The position numbers and the translations under genes were made by a program. The notes beneath the pieces were generated by a model. The model searched no databases. It saw only the letters and a program-made list of their open reading frames with translations, and was not told the DNA's origin. A stretch of 34,512 nt of DNA from Opitutales bacterium (GTDB lineage: Bacteria > Verrucomicrobiota > Verrucomicrobiia > Opitutales > Oceanipulchritudinaceae): the NCBI GenBank assembly GCA_020831525.1, contig JAFIGH010000054.1:1-34512 (forward strand). Direction: 5' to 3'. Shown here piece by piece: positions 18,643 to 26,540 of the stretch (positions within the stretch are counted from its first letter, which is position 1; each line of letters starts with the position of its first letter).

Positions 18643-18906
18643 CTAAAAGATGCCCAGCGCTCCGACGGATTCGTAGATGATCCAGACAACAAATGCGAGG
18701 AGGGCGGCTCCGCCGACGCAGGCTGCCCACAGGCGCCTCCGGCGTTTCCGGTAAAACATGTCGTCGTCCGACGACCAGAACTTGGATCGGTTGAGAAAGG
18801 TAAAAAAACCCGCGTTGAACGACCCCCGGTAGGCACGGTGGTCGATTTTGTAGCGGGGCTTGCCCATCTGCCTTTGGGCACGCCAAATGAAGAAGCGGCG
18901 GATCAT
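18643..18906 (-). CDS. Small single-span membrane protein, 87 aa
   Basis: The protein is not recognised. It has a basic, aromatic N-terminal region (MIRRFFIWRA, then GKPRYKIDHRAYRGSFNAGFF), a basic patch YRKRRRR, and one clear membrane span near residues 60-82, ending with a short outside tail. The ATG at 18906 is preferred to a GTG at 18918. Clean frame, typical membrane-anchor layout and convergent fit with the yraN gene suggest it is real. The N-terminal basic region faces the cytoplasm by the positive-inside rule. Confidence 0.6.
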   Translation of the reverse strand: MIRRFFIWRAQRQMGKPRYKIDHRAYRGSFNAGFFTFLNRSKFWSSDDDMFYRKRRRRLWAACVGGAALLAFVVWIIYESVGALGIF

Positions 18907-19035
18907 TTTCGGCCACACTAGGCAGGTGAATCGATTAAGCCAAGGTCAGTTTTTCTTTGCACGCGGCGGGCCGTGCGGCTTCAGTGGGCGTTGGCTTCAC
19001 CGTGGGGTGCAGGCCGGATAATTGAATTTACGACC

Positions 19036-20034
19036 ATGAATGTATGCATTTACCCGACCGGGGCGTGGGGAACGGCCATGGGCCTGCACCTCAACCGCAT
19101 CGGCCACACGGTGACGCTTGTGCCGCACACATCGGAGGAGGCGCTCGACATGGCATCGACGCGCGAGAACCGAGCCTTTCTCAAGGGGTTCACTTTGCCC
19201 GCCGATATCCAGGTGGGCGTCGAACTGGTGCCGTCCCTCATGGAGGCGGAGTTGCTCATCCTCGCCGCGCCTTCGCAATACCTGCGTTCGGCGTGCGGGC
19301 GCGTGCGCGGCTCTCTGGAAAAGGCGTGGCGGCTCGACGCCGTCCTCACGCTCTGCAAGGGGCTCGAGGAGGCGACCTACAAGCTGCCCGCCGATATCTT
19401 GGTCGAGGAACTGCCGCAATACGCCCACGGGGTGTTGAGCGGGCCGACCTTTGCCTCTCAGGTCGCGGAGGGCCAGCCTTCCGCGCTTGTCCTCGGGATG
19501 GAGGATGCCGCGCGCGCGGAGTCCCTGCAGGAGTCGCTCAGCGGCGGGGGCGTGCGCATCTACCGCACGGAGGATGTGAAGGGCGTCGAACTCGGCGGGT
19601 GCTTGAAAAACGTCTATGCAATCGCCGCCGGTATGTGCGACGGACTGGGCCTGCGCGACAACAGCAAGGCTGCTCTCCTCACCCGCGCCCTGCATGAGAT
19701 GGTGCGGCTCGGCCGGGACTGCGGCGGACGGGCGGAGACTTTCTACGGGCTCAGCGGCTTCGGCGATCTTTTCCTCACCTGCAACGGTCGGGAGAGCCGC
19801 AACCGCACTTTCGGCGAAGCCGTTGCAAACGGTCGAAGCGCTGACGAAATCCTCGCCGACGGGCGCACCGTGGAGGGCTACCACACGACCCGGATCTTCC
19901 ACAGCCTCTGCCGCGAACGCGGGATTGAGGCACCCATCCTTGCGGAGATTCACGCCGTCCTTTTTGAGGACAAGCCGGTTCGCGAAGCGATGGACGCGCT
20001 CATGAGCCGCGACCAGAAGGTGGAGTACGCCTGA
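19036..20034 (+). CDS. gpsA: Glycerol-3-phosphate dehydrogenase [NAD(P)+]
   Basis: GpsA reduces dihydroxyacetone phosphate to sn-glycerol 3-phosphate for phospholipid synthesis in the cytoplasm. The 332-residue protein has the cofactor motif YPTGAWGTAMGLHL near its start, LCKGLEE, SGPTFASQVAEGQPSA, the catalytic-lysine stretch LGGCLKNVYAIAAGMCDGL, LLTRALHEM and FYGLSGFGDLFLTCNGRESRNR. The usual GxGxWG glycine region reads PTGAWG, a mild variation. The ATG at 19036 is used because it starts the Rossmann strand; the frame is open from 18973. Its last 35 bp overlap, in antisense, the end of folA. Confidence 0.95.
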   Translation: MNVCIYPTGAWGTAMGLHLNRIGHTVTLVPHTSEEALDMASTRENRAFLKGFTLPADIQVGVELVPSLMEAELLILAAPSQYLRSACGRVRGSLEKAWRLDAVLTLCKGLEEATYKLPADILVEELPQYAHGVLSGPTFASQVAEGQPSALVLGMEDAARAESLQESLSGGGVRIYRTEDVKGVELGGCLKNVYAIAAGMCDGLGLRDNSKAALLTRALHEMVRLGRDCGGRAETFYGLSGFGDLFLTCNGRESRNRTFGEAVANGRSADEILADGRTVEGYHTTRIFHSLCRERGIEAPILAEIHAVLFEDKPVREAMDALMSRDQKVEYA

Positions 20035-20512
20035 CGTAGCGGCGGATCTCGTGTGTCGGATGCGACGCAATGACCTCCGCCAGCTCGAAGTCGTCTTCGA
20101 AGGGCGGGAAGAACGCGTCGCCCTCCGGTTCGGCGTGGACCATCGTGAGGAAGAGTTCGCTCACGCAAGGCAGCGCTTCGCGGTAGATTTCGCCGCCGCC
20201 GAAGATCCAGATGTCGCGCTCGGTCTGGTAGTCGGCGAGGGCGTCTACACCGGGCAGCACGACGCAGCCGTCGAGTTCTTTGAGGGAGCGGGAGAGAACG
20301 ATATTGAGGCGTCCGGGCAGGGGTCGGCCGATGGACTCGTAGGTCTTCCGTCCCATTGCGACGGTCTGCCCGAGGGTGCATTGACGCACCCACTTTAGGT
20401 CGCCCGGCAGCTTCCACGGCAGCTTGCCGCGACAGCCGATAACGCGGTTGTGTGCCATCGCGGCGATGGCTTTCCACGGGCGTGCCGGCGGATGGGCGTC
20501 GGGGCTGCTCAT
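20000..20512 (-). CDS. folA: Dihydrofolate reductase
   Basis: FolA reduces dihydrofolate to tetrahydrofolate with NADPH. The 170-residue protein has [29 protein letters not shown], with the Trp and acidic Asp of the substrate site, [18 protein letters not shown] and [13 protein letters not shown] for NADPH binding. The first 11 residues are a short polar extension. Its ATG overlaps the thyA stop (ATGA on the minus strand at 20509-20512), so the pair is translationally coupled, which makes sense because thymidylate synthase produces the dihydrofolate that FolA recycles. Its 3' end runs 35 bp into the end of convergent gpsA. Confidence 0.95.
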   Translation of the reverse strand: MSSPDAHPPARPWKAIAAMAHNRVIGCRGKLPWKLPGDLKWVRQCTLGQTVAMGRKTYESIGRPLPGRLNIVLSRSLKELDGCVVLPGVDALADYQTERDIWIFGGGEIYREALPCVSELFLTMVHAEPEGDAFFPPFEDDFELAEVIASHPTHEIRRYVRRTPPSGRGS

Positions 20513-21309
20513 ACCGCGACGGGCGCCTTGATGGCGGGATGTGGATCGTAGTCGGTGAGGCGGAAGTCCTCCTCGCGGAAATCGTAGATGGAGCGCACTT
20601 CAGGGTTCAGCTCCATCTTCGGCAGGTGGCGCGGCTCGCGCGAGAGCTGGAGCCGTACCTGCTCCATGTGATTCGTGTAGATGTGGGTGTCGCCCATGGT
20701 GTGGACAAACTCGCCCGGCCGTAGGCCGCAGACCTGCGCGATCATCATGGTGAGCAGGCTGTAGGAGGCGATGTTGAAGGGCACGCCGAGAAAGAGATCG
20801 GCGCTGCGCTGGTAGAGCTGGCAGCTCAGCTCGCCGTTCTCCGTGTCCACGTAAAACTGGAAAAAGGCGTGGCACGGCGGGAGCGCCATTGTGTCCAGTT
20901 CACCCACATTCCACGCGCTCACGATGTGGCGGCGGCTCGACGGGTTGTGCCGGATGGACTCGATGACGGCGTCGATCTGGTTGATACAGCGACCGTCGGG
21001 CGCGCGCCACGCCGTCCACTGCGCTCCGTAAACAGGACCGAGATTGCCCTCCTCGTCCGCCCACTCATCCCAGATCCGCACCCGGTTGTCCCGCAGGTAA
21101 CCGATGTTGGTGTCGCCTTTGAGGAACCAGAGCAGCTCGTGAATGATGCCCCGCGTGTAGACTTTCTTCGTCGTCACGAGCGGAAATCCGGCGCGCAGAT
21201 CGTAGCGGCGCTGCGCCCCGAAGACGGCGAGTGTGCCGACACCGGTGCGGTCGGCGCGCGGCTTCCCGTGCCCGGCAACGTGCCGCAGAAGATCAAGGTA
21301 GGGCTCCAT
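20509..21309 (-). CDS. thyA: Thymidylate synthase
   Basis: ThyA methylates dUMP to dTMP with methylenetetrahydrofolate. The 266-residue protein is close to the E. coli enzyme throughout: [52 protein letters not shown], the catalytic cysteine in [25 protein letters not shown] and [13 protein letters not shown] at the end. The ATG at 21309 (MEPYLDLL) aligns with the usual start; an ATG at 21318 and a longer open frame upstream are less likely. It is the first gene of the thyA-folA pair and is preceded on its own strand by an unusual multi-hairpin region. Confidence 0.96.
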   Translation of the reverse strand: MEPYLDLLRHVAGHGKPRADRTGVGTLAVFGAQRRYDLRAGFPLVTTKKVYTRGIIHELLWFLKGDTNIGYLRDNRVRIWDEWADEEGNLGPVYGAQWTAWRAPDGRCINQIDAVIESIRHNPSSRRHIVSAWNVGELDTMALPPCHAFFQFYVDTENGELSCQLYQRSADLFLGVPFNIASYSLLTMMIAQVCGLRPGEFVHTMGDTHIYTNHMEQVRLQLSREPRHLPKMELNPEVRSIYDFREEDFRLTDYDPHPAIKAPVAV

Positions 21310-21350
21310 GGGCAGCATATTCCGACAATCCGCCCGTCCGTGGCAATGCT

Positions 21351-21496
21351 CCGTTCTCAAGCGGAACGGCCCCAAGGGAGCACGGACTTTCCAGTCCTGC
21401 AACCGCGCCGCGAGGCGGCGCAAAGCGACAACCAAGGGTGCAACCCTTGGTTGTCGGATAGGCGTGAATCCGTCCCGAAGCGGGGGCAAGTCCCGC
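21351..21496 (-). repeat. Five-hairpin intergenic element upstream of thyA-folA
   Basis: Within 146 bp there are five hairpins: CCGTTC/GAACGG (21351-21369); GGACT/AGTCC extended by GCA/TGC with one bulge (21380-21400); GCGCCGC/GCGGCGC with a 3-nt loop (21405-21421); a perfect 13-bp stem GACAACCAAGGGT with a 3-nt loop (21427-21455); and GCGGG/CCCGC (21480-21496). It lies between the aminotransferase stop and thyA, all on the minus strand. It may be a dispersed structured repeat or a leader RNA; I cannot tell which from one copy. Confidence 0.75.
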
Positions 21497-21534
21497 GCCC
21501 TTGCGCCGTCCACCGTCCGGTCCGCCGGCGCGCC

Positions 21535-22683
21535 TCAGCTTTCGCGGATTTCCTTCAGCGCCGTGATGAACGCCTGCATTTGCTCCATGTTGCCGAGACT
21601 CACGCGCGCCCAGTTCTCAAAGGTGCCGGGCTCCACACCGCTCTCGCGAGAGCCGCTGATGAGGATACCGCGGTCGGCCATGGCTTCGCGCAGGGCTTCG
21701 CCGTTCATCCCCGCGTAGAAGTAGACGAAGGCACCCTGCGGGTTGGCGTATTCGATGCCCATGTCGTCAAACTGTGCCGTCACATAATTCCGCACCTCTT
21801 GGTAGCTCCGCTTGCTGAACTCCATGAAATCGGTGTCGAGCAGGGCCTCGCGCGCGCCGATGGCGGAGAGGTAGGTGGGCGCACCGAGATAGTAGGGGCG
21901 CAGTTTGTCGAGAATGGCCGGATTGGCTACGGCGTAGCCCACGCGGAAGCCCGCCATGCCAAAGCACTTCGACATCGTCCGCGAGATGAGAACATTCGGC
22001 CGGAGACGTACGAGCGGGGCCATCGTGTTGGCCTCAAACGGCGGATCGGAGATTTCCAGATACGCCTCGTCTACAAAGACGAGAACGTCGCGGGGCACGG
22101 ACATAATGAACCGCCGTAGCTCCGCCGGATCGGCAAGTGTGCCAGTCGGGTTGTTCGGATTGCACAGGTAGACCACGGCGGTGTCTCCGTCGATGAGTTC
22201 AGACATCGCGGCGAAGTCGTAGCCCATGTCTTCCCCGAGCGGAGCGTAGCGGACTTCCCCGCCGCGCGCCTCGAAACGGCGTGTGAGTTGCGTGTAACCC
22301 ATCGCCGTGGTTACAACATTTTTGCCCTCTTCCGCGTAGGCGAGCGCTGTGATTTCCAAGACGGGGCCGGAACCCGGTGTCGTGAGAATGTGGCTCGTCG
22401 GCACATTCTCGCGCCGGGCAATGGTCTCCACCAGATCGGTGATGTTGTTGCGGTTGTAGTAACTGCCCGCGTCGATATTCTCGATCATTGCGGCGCGCGC
22501 CGCCGGTGAGAAACCGAACGCGTTTTCGTTGCTGCTCAGCCGAATCGGACTGTCGGGCTCGGTCGGCACCGGCTGGACCTGCGTGCCCGCGGCGGCGGGC
22601 GCGAAGGCGGCAAGGGCGAGAAACGGGCCGAAGCGGAAAATTCCGGTTCGGCGAAGGAAGGATACATGGTTCATTTTGGACAT
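21535..22683 (-). CDS. Exported HisC-like PLP aminotransferase
   Basis: The 382-residue protein is a fold-type I aminotransferase of the histidinol-phosphate aminotransferase group. It has LSSNENAFGFSP, TPGSGPVLEI, YLCNPNNPTGTL, FVDEAYLEI, the PLP-lysine stretch SRTMSKCFGMAGFRVGYA and NWARVSLG with the carboxylate-binding Arg. Unlike metabolic HisC it begins with a signal-like N-terminus (FLRRTGIFRFGPFLALAAFAPAAAG) containing paired arginines, so it may be exported, perhaps by Tat, with its PLP already bound. No other his genes are near. The ATG at 22683 (MSKMNHV) is chosen; 22674 is a near alternative. The natural amino acid is unknown. Confidence 0.88.
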   Translation of the reverse strand: MSKMNHVSFLRRTGIFRFGPFLALAAFAPAAAGTQVQPVPTEPDSPIRLSSNENAFGFSPAARAAMIENIDAGSYYNRNNITDLVETIARRENVPTSHILTTPGSGPVLEITALAYAEEGKNVVTTAMGYTQLTRRFEARGGEVRYAPLGEDMGYDFAAMSELIDGDTAVVYLCNPNNPTGTLADPAELRRFIMSVPRDVLVFVDEAYLEISDPPFEANTMAPLVRLRPNVLISRTMSKCFGMAGFRVGYAVANPAILDKLRPYYLGAPTYLSAIGAREALLDTDFMEFSKRSYQEVRNYVTAQFDDMGIEYANPQGAFVYFYAGMNGEALREAMADRGILISGSRESGVEPGTFENWARVSLGNMEQMQAFITALKEIRES

Positions 22684-22829
22684 CTTTTTGTTGTTAACCG
22701 GCCATTCCGGACCTCCGGAAAGGCTCGTTTCGTGGGCAGCACCTTTCATACCACGTCCCGCGTTTTTGCACATACCTGCCTTCGGGCTTGCCATGGGCAG
22801 CCGGTTGTGTGAGCTTCCGAGGTTACCAG

Positions 22830-22902
22830 CCAGCCACGAATTGACCGGAGTCCGCAGAGGATGCTGCCGGGCCGTTGCGGACTCCCGTGGATTCGTGGTT
22901 GG
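22830..22902 (+). promoter_or_regulatory. Long imperfect hairpin ahead of the DEAD-box gene
   Basis: Outer arms CCAGCCACGAAT (22830-22841) and ATTCGTGGTTGG (22891-22902) pair with one G-U, and inner arms GGAGTCCGCA (22847-22856) and TGCGGACTCC (22876-22885) pair perfectly. The structure lies 50 bp before the helicase ATG, in the 268-bp gap between two divergent genes. It could be part of a structured 5' leader of the helicase mRNA. Confidence 0.55.
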
Positions 22903-22909
22903 TTTGTTC

Positions 22910-22925
22910 CCCGCTTTGCCGCGGG
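22910..22925 (+). promoter_or_regulatory. Short GC hairpin with T-run before helicase start
   Basis: CCCGC, a 6-nt loop TTTGCC and GCGGG are followed by TTTCT, 27 bp before the helicase ATG. This is terminator-like and could act as an attenuator together with the larger hairpin just upstream. Confidence 0.35.
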
Positions 22926-22951
22926 TTTCTAAATCATAACCATCGAATTGT

Positions 22952-24208
22952 ATGTCAGAGATTCCTGTTGTAGAAACTGACACCCCGGTAGATGTGACGT
23001 TTGACTCGCTCAAACTTTCACCGGAGGTGCTCAAAGCGATTGAAGAAAAAGGCTACACACGGCCGACCCCTATCCAAGCCGAGGCCATTCCAGCCCTTCT
23101 CGAGGGGCGCGACCTCATCGGCGGCTCCCAGACCGGAACAGGCAAGACGGCGGCCTTCGCGCTGCCGATCCTCTCCCGCCTCGGAAAGCACCAAAAGACC
23201 CCGCGCTGCCTCATTATCGAGCCCACCCGCGAACTCGCGCGTCAAGTCATCGAACAGTTGGAGCTGTACGGCAAATACACGGGCCTGAAGAGCGTCCTGC
23301 TGCACGGCGGCGTGGGCTACGGCGCGCAGCGCGAAGCGCTGACAACCGGGGTGGACATCGTCGTCGCCACTCCGGGGCGCCTCCTCGACCATCTCGGTCA
23401 GAAGGCCATGACACTCTCCAAGGTGGAGTATCTGGTCCTCGACGAAGCGGACCGCATGCTCGACATGGGCTTCCTGCCGGATGTCCGCCGCATCATCGGA
23501 TATTGCCCGAAGAAGCGGCAGAGCCTCCTTTTCTCGGCGACAATTCCGCCGGAGATTGAGCGGCTCTCCAAGTGGATGCTCGATGATCCGCTGGAATTCA
23601 AGATCGGGGGCGGGCGCAAGCCGGCTGATACAATCAAGCACTCTATCTATCCCGTCGACGACCGGCAGAAGTTCGACCTCCTCGTCGCCCTGCTAAAGAA
23701 ACTCGATTATCATAGCGTCCTCATCTTTACCCGCACGCGCGTCGGGGCCGATGTCATTGCGCGCTGGCTCGACGCCACCGGCCACGGCAAGGTCGCCGTA
23801 CTCCATTCCGACCGCACGCAGAAAGAGCGGGACAAGGCCATGGCGGACTTCAAATCGGGCAAGTGCGAAATCCTCGTCGCCACCGACATCGTCGCCCGTG
23901 GCATCGATATCACCGACGTGAGCCACGTCATCAATTACGACATCCCGCAGCATCCCGAGGATTACGTGCACCGTATCGGCCGCACCGGCCGCGCCGACCG
24001 CTCCGGCGACGCCGTCACCATCTTCACCGCCGGAGAAAAGGACCACCTCGCTGCCATCGAGCGTTTCATTGGACAAGAGATCCCGAAGAGCAAGCTGGAA
24101 GATTTTGAGTATAATTGGTCGCCGGTCTTTGACGACGGCGCGCCCAAGAAGCGCAAGCGCAACCGCAACTACGGCGGCGAGATCAACTACCGGTGGACGA
24201 AACGTTGA
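22952..24208 (+). CDS. DEAD-box ATP-dependent RNA helicase (RhlE-like)
   Basis: The 418-residue protein has every core motif: the Q-motif region TFDSLKLSPEVLKAIEEKGYTRPTPIQ split over 16-42, motif I SQTGTGKT at 59-66, PTRELA, TPGR, DEAD at 164-167, SAT at 195-197, ARGID and HRIGRTGR. A short basic C-terminal tail (KKRKRNRN...) follows the core, as in RhlE-type helicases that remodel ribosome assembly or mRNA. It is not part of an operon here: it is divergent from the aminotransferase gene and convergent with the J-domain gene 18 bp downstream. Its leader is rich in hairpins, which suggests post-transcriptional control. Confidence 0.94.
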   Translation: MSEIPVVETDTPVDVTFDSLKLSPEVLKAIEEKGYTRPTPIQAEAIPALLEGRDLIGGSQTGTGKTAAFALPILSRLGKHQKTPRCLIIEPTRELARQVIEQLELYGKYTGLKSVLLHGGVGYGAQREALTTGVDIVVATPGRLLDHLGQKAMTLSKVEYLVLDEADRMLDMGFLPDVRRIIGYCPKKRQSLLFSATIPPEIERLSKWMLDDPLEFKIGGGRKPADTIKHSIYPVDDRQKFDLLVALLKKLDYHSVLIFTRTRVGADVIARWLDATGHGKVAVLHSDRTQKERDKAMADFKSGKCEILVATDIVARGIDITDVSHVINYDIPQHPEDYVHRIGRTGRADRSGDAVTIFTAGEKDHLAAIERFIGQEIPKSKLEDFEYNWSPVFDDGAPKKRKRNRNYGGEINYRWTKR

Positions 24209-24226
24209 GTGGCGGATTCCGCGTGT

Positions 24227-25432
24227 TCAGGAAAACACGAACTCCCTCTGGCCCGGCGCCGCGGCCTCGGCGGCTTTGCGCGTGCGCCCATTTGCTTTGC
24301 GGGCGGTAGCGCGCCGGGCACGCTCGGCTTCGTATGCCGTCCGCCGCGCGAGGTCTTCCTCGCGTTCGCGCCGCAGCGCTTCGTCCTCCTCTATCCCGCA
24401 ACGCTTTAGGTCATAGATGAACGCCTCGGCGGCCTCGAGCTGGTCCTCCATGCGGTCAAGATTCACGAAAAGCTCGCCCTTTGTATCGCTGTGCAGCGCC
24501 TTGATCTGGGTCGGCTTCTTGCGCGAGAATCCCCACGCCGGTTCCTCTTTGAGATCGCGGCGTTCCGCGGACAGCCCGCGGAAGCGTCGTTCATTGTGCA
24601 GGCGGATAGCTTCGAGGCGTGCGAGTCCGAGCTTCGCCGAGACGGGCACGCCTTCGACTTCGGACACGGTGTCGAGCGTGCGGAGGGCTTCCACGTCGCC
24701 CCGGCGGTAGGCTGCGTGCGCTTCCTCCCACTGTTCGCGTGCGAGGGCGGTCGCCCCTTCGCCGTCCGGGTGCAGGCGTCGGGCGAGGCGCCGGAAGAGC
24801 TTTTTCAGTTCACTTGCTTTTTCCGGAGGAGGGGCGGAGGGCGTTTTCCGCCGATGCGCGATGCGTTCCCATTCGTCTTCGTCTTCATCCTCGTCGTCGT
24901 CTTCGCCGCCGAATCTTTCATCGAAGAAGTCTTCAAACAAGCGCCGGAAAAACGCTTCCTCATCGCTCTCTTCCGTGTCGTCGGCAAATCCGTCCGGTTC
25001 GCCTTCCGTATCGACGGTGTCGTCCTCGGCGTCGTAGACGGGATGACGATATTCCGGATCGGCGCGGTGCCGCATGACGTATTCGTAGACTTCCTCCACG
25101 GGAACGCCCTTGGCGTGAAGCGCCCACTGCAAATGGTCGGCGAGGGAGGCCTTCTCGCCAAGCGCCTGCCCGGTCTCACGCAACTTTGTGAGGAGCGGGC
25201 CGAACTCGCGCGCCGTCCACGCCTCATAGGCGGGGCGGTCTTCCGCTTCGAAGGCCTCGATCTCCCGGCGGCACCGGTTGACCTTCGCGATGGTGCGTTT
25301 GCAGCGCGTCACTGCCGCTCTCAGAAATGGCGCCTGGTCCACGGCAAGGAGCGGCGCGGCTCCCTTCCAGAGAGGAATGCGGGTTGCGGGTGCCTTCTTT
25401 CCGCGGGGCGTCTTGCGTTTCCGTCGTGCCAC
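24227..25432 (-). CDS. J-domain protein with acidic central region
   Basis: The 401-residue protein is not a classical DnaJ. It has a very basic N-terminus (MARRKRKTPRGKK), a helical region (30-130), a strongly acidic stretch of Asp/Glu at about 135-188, and a J-domain-like helix pair SELKKLFRRLARRLHPDGEG with the HPD signature at 221-223, followed by an EEAHAAYRRGD helix. A long charged helical C-terminal part, predicted coiled coil, ends in a basic tail. The HPD motif indicates that it stimulates a DnaK ATPase; the client is unknown. There is no Gly/Phe or zinc-finger domain. It is convergent with the helicase gene. Confidence 0.8.
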   Translation of the reverse strand: MARRKRKTPRGKKAPATRIPLWKGAAPLLAVDQAPFLRAAVTRCKRTIAKVNRCRREIEAFEAEDRPAYEAWTAREFGPLLTKLRETGQALGEKASLADHLQWALHAKGVPVEEVYEYVMRHRADPEYRHPVYDAEDDTVDTEGEPDGFADDTEESDEEAFFRRLFEDFFDERFGGEDDDEDEDEDEWERIAHRRKTPSAPPPEKASELKKLFRRLARRLHPDGEGATALAREQWEEAHAAYRRGDVEALRTLDTVSEVEGVPVSAKLGLARLEAIRLHNERRFRGLSAERRDLKEEPAWGFSRKKPTQIKALHSDTKGELFVNLDRMEDQLEAAEAFIYDLKRCGIEEDEALRREREEDLARRTAYEAERARRATARKANGRTRKAAEAAAPGQREFVFS

Positions 25433-25650
25433 GGCTGTGAACGTCCAAGCGGAGTGCGGACGGATGCAAGCGGAAATTCCAGAGTATGAACCTGCCAGCT
25501 TCCGGTGCCGGGGCGGGAACTTATTTTCTGGACCTCGGCGGCACTGCCGTCACACGATTGTAACAGTTTAAAGGATTGAAGGTTGATTTTCTCTTGGAAA
25601 CGGTTGTGGCCGTGTGTGTCGGGACCGTCTCCGGATATTCTTTTCTGCGT

Positions 25651-25667
25651 TTGGCCGGGCGATTGCG
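25651..25667 (+). promoter_or_regulatory. Possible sigma-54-type promoter before the VTC gene
   Basis: TTGGC and TTGC are spaced so that GG and GC are 10 nt apart, as in the -24/-12 sigma-54 consensus; two core positions differ. It lies 25 bp before the VTC start, leaving only a short leader containing AGGAAGG. One match in GC-rich DNA may be chance. Confidence 0.25.
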
Positions 25668-25677
25668 CGGGTCGCGC

Positions 25678-25684
25678 AGGAAGG
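25678..25684 (+). promoter_or_regulatory. Ribosome binding site of the VTC gene
   Basis: AGGAAGG lies 7 nt before the ATG at 25692. It fixes that ATG as the start in place of the in-frame ATG at 25614. Confidence 0.7.
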
Positions 25685-25691
25685 TTGTTTT

Positions 25692-26540
25692 ATGGCGGAC
25701 CAACTACAGACGCAGCGCTTGGAACTGAAGTATATTGTGCCCGAAACGGTGATCGAACGGGTACGTGACTTTGTGCGCCCGCATTTGGTTCTCGATTCCT
25801 TTGGGCAAAGCCAGCCGGATCTATCGTATCCGGTGCACAGTCTGTACCTTGATTCGCGTGACTACGCGCTGCATCAAAGCACGATCAACGGTGACCGCAA
25901 CCGCTATAAACTGCGTATCCGCTTCTACGAGAACCGCCCGGGATCGCCGATTTTTCTGGAAATCAAGCGGCGCGAGGACAACGCGATCTACAAGGAGCGC
26001 TGCGCGGTGGCGCGCGAGGGGATCGAGGATGTGGCCGCCGGGCGCCTGCCGATGCGCGAGCACTTGGTCAACCCCACGCCGGACAACGAACGCGCCCTGC
26101 TTAATTTCACAAAGCTGGTGAATTCACTGCACGCCGGGCCGGTGGCCCATGTTTCCTACCGGCGTGAGGCGTGGTCGACGCCCGACAGCAACCGCTGCCG
26201 CGTGACTTTCGACCGCAATGTGACGACCTCGCCGGAGAACGCCTACCGTTTCGACCCCGGCCACCGGGATCCGGTGTCGGTCTTCGGCTCTGCGGTTGTC
26301 CTCGAGTTGAAATTCACCGGCCGCTTTCCCGGTTGGATGGTGGATATGGTGCGCATTTTCGGCCTGCGCCAGTGCTCCGCCGCCAAGTATGTGGACGGTC
26401 TCGTACGCATGGAAGAACTCCGTATCCTTGAACCCATCCTTTCCGATTCCTCTTTTGCCGCCCTCGAACGCCGTGTCGCCCGGCAGTTCATCCGCGCGCC
26501 TTTCCTGATGCAAAACCGCCCCGCTCCCGCCGCGCCATGA
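25692..26540 (+). CDS. VTC domain protein (polyphosphate polymerase-like)
   Basis: The 282-residue protein is a VTC domain, the triphosphate-tunnel fold that in yeast Vtc4 makes polyphosphate from ATP. The alternating charged strands of the tunnel are visible: RLELKY (9-14), HSLYLDS (49-55), KLRIRFYE (73-80), FLEIKRR (88-94) with Lys101/Arg103 following, SYRREAW, RVTFDRNV, VVLELKF and AAKYVDGL. No transmembrane helix is present, so it acts at the cytoplasmic face. The gene overlaps the DUF4956 membrane-protein gene by ATGA (26537-26540); such VTC-DUF4956 pairs are common in bacteria. Whether it truly makes polyphosphate is untested. Confidence 0.9.
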   Translation: MADQLQTQRLELKYIVPETVIERVRDFVRPHLVLDSFGQSQPDLSYPVHSLYLDSRDYALHQSTINGDRNRYKLRIRFYENRPGSPIFLEIKRREDNAIYKERCAVAREGIEDVAAGRLPMREHLVNPTPDNERALLNFTKLVNSLHAGPVAHVSYRREAWSTPDSNRCRVTFDRNVTTSPENAYRFDPGHRDPVSVFGSAVVLELKFTGRFPGWMVDMVRIFGLRQCSAAKYVDGLVRMEELRILEPILSDSSFAALERRVARQFIRAPFLMQNRPAPAAP

